A stretch of DNA of 15,988 nt from JAQBFJ01 sp032123435 (GTDB taxonomy: Bacteria > Verrucomicrobiota > Kiritimatiellia > UBA8416 > JAQBFJ01), in the NCBI GenBank assembly GCA_032123435.1, contig JAQBFJ010000266.1:1-15988 (forward strand), read 5' to 3'. The notes under the pieces were generated by a model. The model was not told the DNA's origin. It searched no databases and worked only from the letters and a program-made list of their open reading frames with translations. Positions 1-7,424 of the stretch are shown here, piece by piece (the first letter of the stretch is position 1; each line of letters opens with the position of its first letter). A program made the position numbers and the translations under genes.

Positions 1-282
1 TGCGAGGGTGTATCTTACACCACCTCAAGGACTTGCCTCTGAACCCGACTTCAACGTGTCTCGACACGCCCTCGTCCGGATTCCTTCTCCAAGCCCTTGA
101 TCTGTCGCAACCTACACACTCTCGTCACGAAACTTCATGAATAATGCACGCTAATGCCCCAATTAAGAATTAACATAATCAAGGTTTTATCTCTTGACCA
201 TGAAGGCATTGTTATCTTAAGTTATCAGTCAGCCAATAATACTTTGGTTGGTGAAAACGGGCCAACAGGGAGGTTTTTGAAT
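1..282. other. Left intergenic region without a recognisable gene
   Basis: No convincing gene is visible here. Short open stretches of about 30 to 45 codons run in from the left edge on the plus strand but end in stops by about position 140 and match no family I recognise. The composition changes: bases 1-125 are relatively GC-rich, while 126-250 are AT-rich and resemble an ordinary leader for the gene starting at 283. A TTGACC hexamer at 194-199 could be a -35 element, but no good -10 box lies at the right distance, so no promoter is called. The first 125 bases could be the end of a neighbouring gene or element outside the window. Confidence 0.4.
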
Positions 283-1191
283 GTGAAAAGAACTTCATTT
301 ACAATATCAATCTTAATCCTTTCGCTTTGTCTTCTGTTCATCGCAAATATAGTTTTGGCTGCACGATTTGACCCACTGTTCAGCATCACAAGCGTTAGAG
401 GGAGATGCTCCATCAAAACCCCCGACAGCTCGCGGCTTCTGGATGTTATTGAAGCTCAAGCGTATCCATTCGGATCGAAAATTGCGACAGACACCAACTC
501 TTCACTTCTTATTGTTCTGTCAAATAACAACCAATGCCGGGTACTCGACAACGCTTTGCTAACCGTAGAAAAAGACAAAAAGGTTCGCAATAGAAGAATC
601 ATTCAACTTGATGCCGGCAAATTGGATGTGGAACTGGAAGACAACTTCTCAACAAGCGGCAACAGCCTCTATGTAGAAGGTGTAACAGTAATATGCGAAG
701 CAATCGGCAATAAACCGAGATTCCTCATAGAAGCAAGCGAAGAAGAAGAATTAAAGGTCGTATTAGTAACTTGCAAGGACGGACAGCTTCGCGCATTTGG
801 CTCCGGATTCTATATTACAATGTCAAGAGGCGACGTTCTGTCCGCAACGGGTTCATACGACAAGCGTTTTGTTAGATTGAAGAACGTAAAAGGTGACTTT
901 AGCATTACGATCAAGAATGCCAATGGTGAAGAAGAAACACGGAAAACGAAACCGGGATCGGTAGTCAAAGTATGGCGAAAGAAATCAGAAGCCGCCAACA
1001 CACTGATCGTAAGACTGCTAATGATCTCACCCGAAGGCAATCTTGATGAAGCAATCACATATAGCGAGAAAATCCGGGATTGGGACATATTAACTCCGGA
1101 ACACCAACCCGTTAGTAAACCGTTCCCAGTTGAAAAAAACGTGGATTTGCCTGATAATATAGCTCTGCCAGCATGGCTGGACAGAATTTGA
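283..1191 (+). CDS. Exported FecR-like protein
   Basis: This is a 302-residue protein read from the GTG at 283. That start is preferred over the upstream in-frame ATG at 154 because an AGGGAGG ribosome binding site lies at 267-273 and the protein then begins with a textbook signal peptide. The signal has MKRTSF as its basic start, a hydrophobic core rich in I, L and V, and ends near NIVLA-ARFD. The mature part opens with FSITSVRGRCSI and continues with a beta-rich stretch containing PFGSKIATDTNSSLLIVLSN. This resembles the periplasmic FecR fold: a V.G...I motif, then a G..I.T...S...I.L pattern. The family includes anti-sigma regulators and many uncharacterised exported proteins. No partner sigma factor is visible, so a structural or cell-surface role is as likely as regulation. 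The next gene also encodes an exported protein and lies 84 bases downstream, suggesting co-transcription. The family call rests on pattern only. Confidence 0.6.
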   Translation: MKRTSFTISILILSLCLLFIANIVLAARFDPLFSITSVRGRCSIKTPDSSRLLDVIEAQAYPFGSKIATDTNSSLLIVLSNNNQCRVLDNALLTVEKDKKVRNRRIIQLDAGKLDVELEDNFSTSGNSLYVEGVTVICEAIGNKPRFLIEASEEEELKVVLVTCKDGQLRAFGSGFYITMSRGDVLSATGSYDKRFVRLKNVKGDFSITIKNANGEEETRKTKPGSVVKVWRKKSEAANTLIVRLLMISPEGNLDEAITYSEKIRDWDILTPEHQPVSKPFPVEKNVDLPDNIALPAWLDRI

Positions 1192-1246
1192 TTCAATGCC
1201 TGACATTTCTGCATGAAGATCAGGCTACAAACAGCTGAGTTTATGA

Positions 1247-1261
1247 CCAGCAATAAGCTGG
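1247..1261 (+). promoter_or_regulatory. Small hairpin against the ribosome binding site of the poly-Thr gene
   Basis: CCAGC (1247-1251), AATAA loop (1252-1256) and GCTGG (1257-1261) form a perfect 5-bp stem. Its 3' arm touches the Shine-Dalgarno sequence GGAAGGAGA (1260-1267) that serves the ATG at 1276. It could modulate translation of the second gene of this pair, but a short stem like this also arises by chance. Confidence 0.3.
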
Positions 1262-1275
1262 AAGGAGACAATATA

Positions 1276-1944
1276 ATGAATAAAACTTTTCTACTGCTCG
1301 CCGTTACAATGATTACAATGTTGATTACGGTACAAGCATATCCTGCTGAAGAAATAAACACAGAAAATCCTATACGTGAAGCCATGGCGGAATTACTGAT
1401 AGCGGAAACGCCTGCGCAGGCGGCTGACATTGTCCAGGCTATGATGATTTACGCCGTAGAACGTGGCGGCACAACAGAAGAACTGATGCAGAGAATAGCA
1501 ATGTTGTCAGCAGCTGCAATCGGAGCCAGCCCTGATTTCGGAGAAGCTGTCGCGGAAGCTATCATTCTGGGTGTTGGACCAAGCCACTCTTCGGTTGCCG
1601 TAGCCGCAATCGCCATAGCCGCACAAGACAATAAAAGTATTGTTATGTCTGCTATTAACGTATTGCCAGAGGACCAGAAGGAATTAGGCGAACTGGCGGC
1701 TGAAAACCCTGAAGCTGTTCTCGGTGCGGAACTCGTACAAATAGTCGCCCAAACAGCCCGGGAATTCGCCGATATAGCGGCAACAATGCATAAATCACAG
1801 AAACCATGGTCAGCAGTAACTACTACTACAACTACCACCACTACTACTACGACAACAGGCTGGTTAATTACATATGAAATCAATGCCGGAATAGATACAA
1901 TTGATTTGGCGGCACCAACACCAACACCGGTAGGCAAACGTTAA
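1276..1944 (+). CDS. Exported protein with a poly-threonine tract, unknown function
   Basis: This is a 222-residue protein. The ATG at 1276 is chosen over the in-frame ATG at 1213 because GGAAGGAGA at 1260-1267 is well placed and the protein then starts with a signal peptide (MNKTFLLLAVTMITMLITVQA, cleavage near AYPAEE). Residues about 30-175 are alanine-rich and helical, with repeated patterns such as EAMAELLIAETPAQAA, AVAEAIILGV and ELAAENPEAVLGAE. They contain no cysteines and no catalytic motif. Residues 182-194 are thirteen consecutive threonines, followed by a 28-residue tail ending TPTPVGKR. The threonine run uses mixed codons (7 ACT, 3 ACA, 2 ACC, 1 ACG), so it is unlikely to be simple DNA slippage. 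It may be a flexible, possibly glycosylated linker. The gene follows the FecR-like gene and is closed by a strong hairpin. I do not recognise the family. Confidence 0.75.
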   Translation: MNKTFLLLAVTMITMLITVQAYPAEEINTENPIREAMAELLIAETPAQAADIVQAMMIYAVERGGTTEELMQRIAMLSAAAIGASPDFGEAVAEAIILGVGPSHSSVAVAAIAIAAQDNKSIVMSAINVLPEDQKELGELAAENPEAVLGAELVQIVAQTAREFADIAATMHKSQKPWSAVTTTTTTTTTTTTTGWLITYEINAGIDTIDLAAPTPTPVGKR

Positions 1945-1977
1945 GAAGATTTTGACCAGCAGATTTTAAAATAGCTT

Positions 1978-2019
1978 CGCATACTCCCCCGGCGACATAT
2001 TGCCGGGGGCATGCGTTTT
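1978..2019 (+). terminator. Intrinsic terminator or attenuator hairpin
   Basis: An 8-bp GC stem, CCCCCGGC (1986-1993) with GCCGGGGG (2002-2009), has an 8-base loop. It is extended by an outer stem CGCAT (1978-1982) with ATGCG (2011-2015) across a small internal loop, and is followed directly by TTTT (2016-2019). It would end the transcript of the poly-Thr gene. It lies only 14 bases before the next start codon (2034), so the downstream gene pair must be transcribed by read-through, by a promoter inside this short gap, or under attenuation. Confidence 0.75.
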
Positions 2020-2033
2020 ACAAGGGAATACAT

Positions 2034-3764
2034 ATGCTCATTACCAAATTCAACAAGATGATACGAAACAGGATAGTGTGGGCTTTTCTGGCGCTCATAA
2101 TAAGCATTTCGTTCGTCTGGTACTTTCAGCCCAGTAGCAGTAAATCTGGTGCACGCGAAAAAAACCCCAATATAGAAGGCAAATTGTATGGCGAAGATGT
2201 CTCCATGCAGGAATTCTATAAGGCCAGATTTTTTACTCTTGGCATGCGGGAAAGAGCCGGGCTTACTCCGGAAGTAAACGAACTCCTTCGCGATATCACA
2301 TGGAAACGAATCGCTCAACTGAAATTCGCAAAGCGAATGGGGATCAGCGCTTTGGATGAAGAAGTGGGCGCCATTATACGTCAAAACAATAACTTCATCG
2401 CAAACGGCGTTTTCGATAAAGAAAGATACAAATCCATTATTAGAAACCAATTTGGCAGTGTAGAACTCTATGAAACGTTTCTCCGTGAAGAAATTACACT
2501 CCAGAAACTCGCAAGATCACTGGAATCAGCATTGTGGACATCTCCTCTCGAATTAACCCGTAAACTCGCGAACCTTACCGATATGTTCTCCGTAGAATAT
2601 GTAACAATAAGAATTTCCGACATTTCCAACAATGTGGATGTTTCCCAGGCAGACGCTGAACTTTTATTCAATGAAAACAAAGAGACTTTCATGGTACCCG
2701 AGAAAGCAAATGTCAAGTATGTCGAATTCCCCGTAACCAACTATATGACGGATATAAATATAGAAGACTCGGACATCACTAAATATTACGAGGATAACAA
2801 AGATCTGTACGCGATAATAAACACAAATGATGAATCAGAAACAACCAGCTACATACCCATTGACGAAGTACGCGACGAAATAAATCTCGTTTTGAAACGT
2901 CAGGAAGCAACATGGAAAGCAAAAAACGCGGCCACAGACCTGGTGATTACTCTTGCTCCCGATCGGTATGGAATTTCCGAGAACTGGGAAACAGTGCTCA
3001 AAAACAAGGGCATGACATGCTACACCACGGAACTGTTTTCTGCTACCGGACAAGTGGCAAAACTTAATGTTGACATTACGTTTAATATTGCCGCATTTAA
3101 ACTGGAGGGGGGCAATTCAGAAAAATATTTCAGCGACGCTGTCACAGGCAATGACGCTGTATATGTGCTTGCTGCCAACGATAAACAGGAATCGCGCATA
3201 CCCGATTTCGACGAAGTAATCGAAACAGCTATGAATATGGCGAGACGGGATGCAGAATTAAAGACGCTAACTGAACGAGGTAAGCAAATAAAAGATCATG
3301 CCAGCGAATCTTTGAAGTCAGGTTCAACATTTGCGGAGGCAGTAGCAGATTTCGACCTTGATGTAATGACAACAGGAGTATTCACAGTATATGGCACTTT
3401 AAGCGACGAACTCGATAATTCAGACATAATAATACCTGGCATTATATCTCTGGAACAGGGCGACGTAACAGATCTTCTCGAAATCGAAGATGGTCTCATA
3501 TTAGGCTATATAGCCAAAAGAGCGCCAGGCGATTCAACAAACGCACAGATTATCAGACCTCAATTGATATCATCCCTGGATCGTTATCGCGCAGAAATCC
3601 TTTTGGATGATTGGTCAGATTATTTGTTAACTGATGCCAACTTTGAAGATATTACCCGTAAACGGATTCGGGAATCTACATCTGACTTAGAGTTGTCAGA
3701 TTCAGATTTACCTGAAATGGCAGATGAACAACCCAGCATGCCAACTCCTCCGGATCAGGAATGA
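2034..3764 (+). CDS. Membrane-anchored SurA-N/PpiD-like periplasmic chaperone
   Basis: This is a 576-residue protein with ribosome binding site AAGGGAA at 2022-2028. The N-terminus (MLITKFNKMIRNRIVWAF) is a short basic cytosolic segment followed by one membrane helix at about residues 14-31, the arrangement seen in PpiD. Residues about 45-200 match the SurA-N type chaperone fold: GKLYGEDVSMQEFY, then LLRDITWKRIAQLKFAKRMG, FDKERYKSIIRNQFG and FLREEITLQKLA. The C-terminal half contains paired helix/strand modules (VSQADAELLFNENKETFMVP; ITKYYEDNKDLY). I see no clear parvulin signature, so it may be a chaperone without isomerase activity. It probably sits in the inner membrane facing the periplasm and helps exported proteins fold. 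Its last codons overlap deoB by ATGA, implying translational coupling to a cytosolic nucleoside enzyme, an odd pairing. Confidence 0.75.
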   Translation: MLITKFNKMIRNRIVWAFLALIISISFVWYFQPSSSKSGAREKNPNIEGKLYGEDVSMQEFYKARFFTLGMRERAGLTPEVNELLRDITWKRIAQLKFAKRMGISALDEEVGAIIRQNNNFIANGVFDKERYKSIIRNQFGSVELYETFLREEITLQKLARSLESALWTSPLELTRKLANLTDMFSVEYVTIRISDISNNVDVSQADAELLFNENKETFMVPEKANVKYVEFPVTNYMTDINIEDSDITKYYEDNKDLYAIINTNDESETTSYIPIDEVRDEINLVLKRQEATWKAKNAATDLVITLAPDRYGISENWETVLKNKGMTCYTTELFSATGQVAKLNVDITFNIAAFKLEGGNSEKYFSDAVTGNDAVYVLAANDKQESRIPDFDEVIETAMNMARRDAELKTLTERGKQIKDHASESLKSGSTFAEAVADFDLDVMTTGVFTVYGTLSDELDNSDIIIPGIISLEQGDVTDLLEIEDGLILGYIAKRAPGDSTNAQIIRPQLISSLDRYRAEILLDDWSDYLLTDANFEDITRKRIRESTSDLELSDSDLPEMADEQPSMPTPPDQE

Positions 3765-4942
3765 AGCAACGCGCGTTTTTGATAGTTCTGGATTCCGTTG
3801 GTATAGGTGCAGCACCAGACTCATCAGATTACGCAGATTGCGGAGCTAATACCCTCGCACATACAGCACAAGCCGTAAACGGACTGAATGTTCCTACCCT
3901 GAAAAATATGGGGCTTGGCAACATACCTTCTGTCATACCTGAAAGCATCCCTATCCAGGGAGTTCCAGCCGTAGATCAGCCATTGGCAGATTTCGGCGCC
4001 ATGCGTGAAGTATCCCAAGGCAAAGACACTACAACCGGACATTGGGAAATGGCTGGTTTGATATTAAAAAAAGGATTCCGAGTCTTCCCTGCAAACGAAC
4101 CATCTTTCCCACCGGAATTGATCTCAGAGTTTGAAACTCATACAGGTCGAAAAGTCATAGGAAACAAAGCGGCAAGCGGAACACAGATAATCGAGGAACT
4201 TGGACCACGGCAGATGCGCGATGGATGCTGGATAGTTTATACAAGCGCCGATTCAGTGTTTCAAATAGCTGCTCATGAAACAATCATTCCCCTGGATGAA
4301 CTGTATTCCGCCTGTAAAACCGCGCGCCAATTATGCAACCACTTCATGATTGGCCGTGTCATAGCCAGGCCGTATATTGGTGAACCGGGAAACTTCAAAC
4401 GAACTGAGAGCCGACGAGACTACTCCTATCCCCTGCCTGAACCGACAATTCTGGACAGACTCAGCCAGAATAATATCAATGTCATAACCGTTGGTAAACT
4501 GGACGACATATTTATGGGGCATGGAATAACAAAATCAATTCACGTGGAAAACAATTCCGACGCCCAGCATGCTGTTATTGAAATGGCTGAACAGCAGACA
4601 AACGCGCTGATTTTCGCTAACCTTATTGATTTTGACATGCTGTATGGACACCGACGCGACCCTCGCGGATACGCTCAGGCGCTGGAAGCTTCAGACATTT
4701 TTTTGGCGGAGCTCATTAATCACATAAAGCCTGAAGACATACTCATAATTACAGCTGATCATGGCAATGATCCGTTATTTAAAGGTACTGATCATACACG
4801 TGAATACGTGCCGCTTCTGGTGTATAGAAAAGATATCCAGGGCAAAACGCTGGGCATAAGGCAAGGTTTCTATGATGTAGCCCAGTCAATAGCATCTTTC
4901 TTCATGATCGACCCTATGCCCAGAGGTAAATCATTTATTTGA
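3761..4942 (+). CDS. deoB: Phosphopentomutase
   Basis: This 393-residue enzyme has the normal length for DeoB. It interconverts ribose 1-phosphate or deoxyribose 1-phosphate with the 5-phosphates and links nucleoside salvage to the pentose phosphate pathway. It belongs to the alkaline phosphatase superfamily and uses two manganese ions. The metal ligands known from the family are all visible: D11 in FLIVLDSVG, D292 and H297 in DFDMLYGHRRD, D333-H334 in TADHGNDP and H345 in GTDHTREY. The phosphorylated threonine lies in DTTTGHWE (T90-T92). The ATG at 3761 overlaps the upstream TGA, so translation is probably coupled to the chaperone gene. No other deo genes are next to it. The minus-strand permease gene ends 12 bases beyond its stop. 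Confidence 0.97.
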   Translation: MKQRAFLIVLDSVGIGAAPDSSDYADCGANTLAHTAQAVNGLNVPTLKNMGLGNIPSVIPESIPIQGVPAVDQPLADFGAMREVSQGKDTTTGHWEMAGLILKKGFRVFPANEPSFPPELISEFETHTGRKVIGNKAASGTQIIEELGPRQMRDGCWIVYTSADSVFQIAAHETIIPLDELYSACKTARQLCNHFMIGRVIARPYIGEPGNFKRTESRRDYSYPLPEPTILDRLSQNNINVITVGKLDDIFMGHGITKSIHVENNSDAQHAVIEMAEQQTNALIFANLIDFDMLYGHRRDPRGYAQALEASDIFLAELINHIKPEDILIITADHGNDPLFKGTDHTREYVPLLVYRKDIQGKTLGIRQGFYDVAQSIASFFMIDPMPRGKSFI

Positions 4943-4954
4943 CTGCGGGGGCAA

Positions 4955-6628
4955 TCAGAAATCTCTCACCTTCAATGACCTTATTCCATATGCCAGCGGC
5001 AGGACAGTCCCCGCGACAGTCACACAGAAAAGCCACATGGAGCACCACCACAAATGCCTGACAAGATGAAGGTCACCCAGCTTCAATATTCTGTGCAAGT
5101 GAAAAACAAAAGCAAAAGGGAATATAGCCGCGAGCATGAACCCGAGGCTTAATACCAGATTAAGAGTACCGCCAAATCCCGATACAATCGCTGATGGATT
5201 TCGCTGTCGCAGATCAATGAACACAGCCCCCAGCCCCGTGGCAAGGCCGCTTATGGCAAGAGATACAGCTGCCACAATAAAAACACTGGTCAATTTGATG
5301 GAATACGATACATCCAGCATGGCGCACGAAATGGAAATCAGCAAGATGCTCACGCCCAGCATACTGAAAGCCGCAATCAAAAACTTCGTCAGCACTATTT
5401 TGGTGGTACTGATTGGTGATAACCCCAAAACCCAGAAACCATGTCCTTCAAGACTCAGTTGCGGATAAATGAATCTTGATCCAATTGAACACATTACGGC
5501 GGAAACGCTGAAGGCATTTACAAAGGCAATGATAGTCAACCAATGCCCCGACATCATGCTGTTATATCCAAATGAGCGCAGATGGGCAAAATAAAGCCCC
5601 AAAAGCCCAAAGAAGATCAAGGCCTGTGACCATTGAGAAGGATCCCGGAAGAAAATACGGACATCCTTCATTAAAAGCGCTCTTACATCATGAGAAAGAA
5701 AGCCAAGACATCGATCAAGTCCCGAAAATAATACAGCCGAACTTCTTCTCGTGCTTTTACTGCCTTGAACTCTTTGCCACGCTTCATAAAAGGTGCATCG
5801 ACCCACCCAGTCAATGCACATAAAGGAAACCATCGCGCTGGAGAGAAGCATGCCCAGAAGCATGGCACCCCTGCCCCATTCGCCTCGAGACAACGACACT
5901 ATCCCTTCGGAAATCCACCAACTTGGCAGTAATGGGTTTGATGCCAGAACGAGACCGGGCACGAAACGTGAAATACTGAACTGTACTTCGGTGGAGTATT
6001 CCCTGACTTCGCGGGACAACAGTCCCATCGCGACACAGGCCCCCGCGGCAAGGCATAATAACAACACTTTCCGCGCTTTGCGCCCTATTGGAAACCAGCG
6101 CACTGTAATCATGACGATAAATGTTCCTATTGCCCCGCATACAAATAAAAAAGGCACCGAAAATATCAACGTCCATAAACCGACAAGCGGAGACATGTTT
6201 TCATGAAAAGCGTAAGCGCCCACGAAGGGAACCACTATGAAGCAGAAAGCCCATGACGACAACCCCGTCGATTCCAGGAACTTGTATGCCACGATGTCGG
6301 ATATTTTGAACGGCCTGACGAGCAGGAAAGGGATCTCGTCTGACGTATAAACCGTGGTATATGTGGTTACTATGCTTGATACCACCAACATGGAGCCCAA
6401 CCCGAAAAAAGCGAGCGAAAACAAACGGCCGATGATCATTGTCCCGACTCCGCCCAGGTGGGCCATAAGTTTGAACGCGTCAAGGAAAAGAAAAAACATG
6501 CCTGCCTCGAAACACGTAACGAATATGAACACAAACCATATTTTAAAGGAAGATTGTTCCTTCAGAATTCGCCCGGTGTTAAACAGGCTGCATTTTGTCT
6601 TCATTAACAATCCGGAAGCAATAGACAT
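4955..6628 (-). CDS. ABC exporter permease with about 12 membrane helices
   Basis: This is a 557-residue, strongly hydrophobic protein with roughly twelve predicted membrane helices in two groups of six. The groups are separated by a cytosolic stretch (about residues 280-325) containing VRALLMKDVRIFFRDPSQW. That KD..IFFRDPSQW type motif is typical of the coupling region in large ABC-2-type permeases of the putative ABC exporter family. The ATG at 6628 follows AAGGGA about 9 bases upstream; a second in-frame ATG at 6604 has no comparable site. Only 23 bases separate it from the ATPase gene upstream, and it is the last gene of the transglutaminase/ATPase/permease set. The transported substrate cannot be read from sequence. 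A cell-envelope or secreted-product export role is an inference from the transglutaminase-like neighbour. Confidence 0.85.
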   Translation of the reverse strand: MSIASGLLMKTKCSLFNTGRILKEQSSFKIWFVFIFVTCFEAGMFFLFLDAFKLMAHLGGVGTMIIGRLFSLAFFGLGSMLVVSSIVTTYTTVYTSDEIPFLLVRPFKISDIVAYKFLESTGLSSWAFCFIVVPFVGAYAFHENMSPLVGLWTLIFSVPFLFVCGAIGTFIVMITVRWFPIGRKARKVLLLCLAAGACVAMGLLSREVREYSTEVQFSISRFVPGLVLASNPLLPSWWISEGIVSLSRGEWGRGAMLLGMLLSSAMVSFMCIDWVGRCTFYEAWQRVQGSKSTRRSSAVLFSGLDRCLGFLSHDVRALLMKDVRIFFRDPSQWSQALIFFGLLGLYFAHLRSFGYNSMMSGHWLTIIAFVNAFSVSAVMCSIGSRFIYPQLSLEGHGFWVLGLSPISTTKIVLTKFLIAAFSMLGVSILLISISCAMLDVSYSIKLTSVFIVAAVSLAISGLATGLGAVFIDLRQRNPSAIVSGFGGTLNLVLSLGFMLAAIFPFAFVFHLHRILKLGDLHLVRHLWWCSMWLFCVTVAGTVLPLAYGIRSLKVRDF

Positions 6629-6651
6629 ATGCTATTTCCCTTACTTTGTCC

Positions 6652-7386
6652 TCAATTCGCGCCATTCACTTCACGGCTGGTTAACCGCAGGAACAATGAC
6701 TCCAGGTCTTTCTCATGGTGTTTTTCCAGGAGTTCCGGCAAAAGGCCCAGAGCTACCAGTTTCCCATTGAGAATAATGCCAATGCGATCAGCAATATCCT
6801 GAGCAAGCGCAAGAATATGGGTTGTCAGGAAGATCGTCATTCCGTCCCGGGCGGATTGAACGAGGAGATCCTTAATGAGCCGTATTGTATATGGATCCAA
6901 TCCTATCAAAGGTTCATCAATGAAGATCACCTGCGGGCAATGAAGAAGCGTGGCACAATAAATGAGTCTTTGCCGGAACCCATGAGACAAGTCCTTGATC
7001 AAGGTGTTCCTGTAATCAGCAAGCCCGAACAGCTTGAACAGTCTTTCACATTCCTCAAGAACTTTGTCCCTGTTCATGTTGTATAAATCACCGGTAAACT
7101 GAAAGAATTCTGTTGTTGTCAGCCTGTCGTAAAGGTAAGGCATATCCGGGATGTATCCTATTTTCTTTTTCACCTCCACGGGATCAGTGCGAATATCTAT
7201 TCCGGCAATTCTTACAGAACCGGCACTTGGCCGAAGCAAGCCTGTCATTATTTTTATCGTAGTCGTCTTTCCGGCGCCATTAGGACCAAGAAAACAAAAC
7301 AACTCGCCGCGCGGCACATGAAGAGAAATATCTTTTACCGCCTGCACGGAACCATAGTTCTTTGAAAGATTCTGTATTTCTATCAT
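6652..7386 (-). CDS. ABC transporter ATP-binding protein
   Basis: This 244-residue ATPase drives the permease encoded immediately downstream. Motifs in order are an A-loop tyrosine at 11, Walker A GPNGAGKTT (34-42), signature LSHGFRQR (133-140, a histidine variant of LSGGQ common in this exporter group), Walker B VIFIDE (153-158), D-loop GLDP (162-165) and the switch histidine H190 in LTTH. The Q-loop position reads GYIPD, with aspartate in place of the usual glutamine, a substitution seen in related ATPases of ABC-2 exporters. A short C-terminal tail (residues 215-244) has no extra domain. The protein is expected to be cytosolic and bound to the membrane through the permease. It sits 38 bases after the transglutaminase-like gene, consistent with one operon. 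Confidence 0.95.
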   Translation of the reverse strand: MIEIQNLSKNYGSVQAVKDISLHVPRGELFCFLGPNGAGKTTTIKIMTGLLRPSAGSVRIAGIDIRTDPVEVKKKIGYIPDMPYLYDRLTTTEFFQFTGDLYNMNRDKVLEECERLFKLFGLADYRNTLIKDLSHGFRQRLIYCATLLHCPQVIFIDEPLIGLDPYTIRLIKDLLVQSARDGMTIFLTTHILALAQDIADRIGIILNGKLVALGLLPELLEKHHEKDLESLFLRLTSREVNGAN

Positions 7387-7424
7387 TCCTGTCTCCCGTC
7401 AATCTTAATTTGCTTTATCATTTC

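Noticed and set aside
194..223. Promoter for the FecR-like gene built on TTGACC
   Set aside because: No acceptable -10 box lies 16-18 bases downstream; the best match (TAAGTT) is too weak.
810..1430. Long minus-strand open frame opposite the FecR-like gene
   Set aside because: The plus-strand gene has a signal peptide and a strong ribosome binding site; this frame has neither and crosses two plus-strand genes.
1449..1937. Minus-strand open frame with a run of valines
   Set aside because: It is the antisense shadow of the threonine tract of the plus-strand exported protein and has no ribosome binding site or family features.
1952..1980. TTGACC just after the poly-Thr gene as a -35 box for the chaperone gene
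   Set aside because: The hexamer 17 bases downstream is CTTCGC, which is not a -10 box, and the AT-rich TAAAAT is only 9 bases away.
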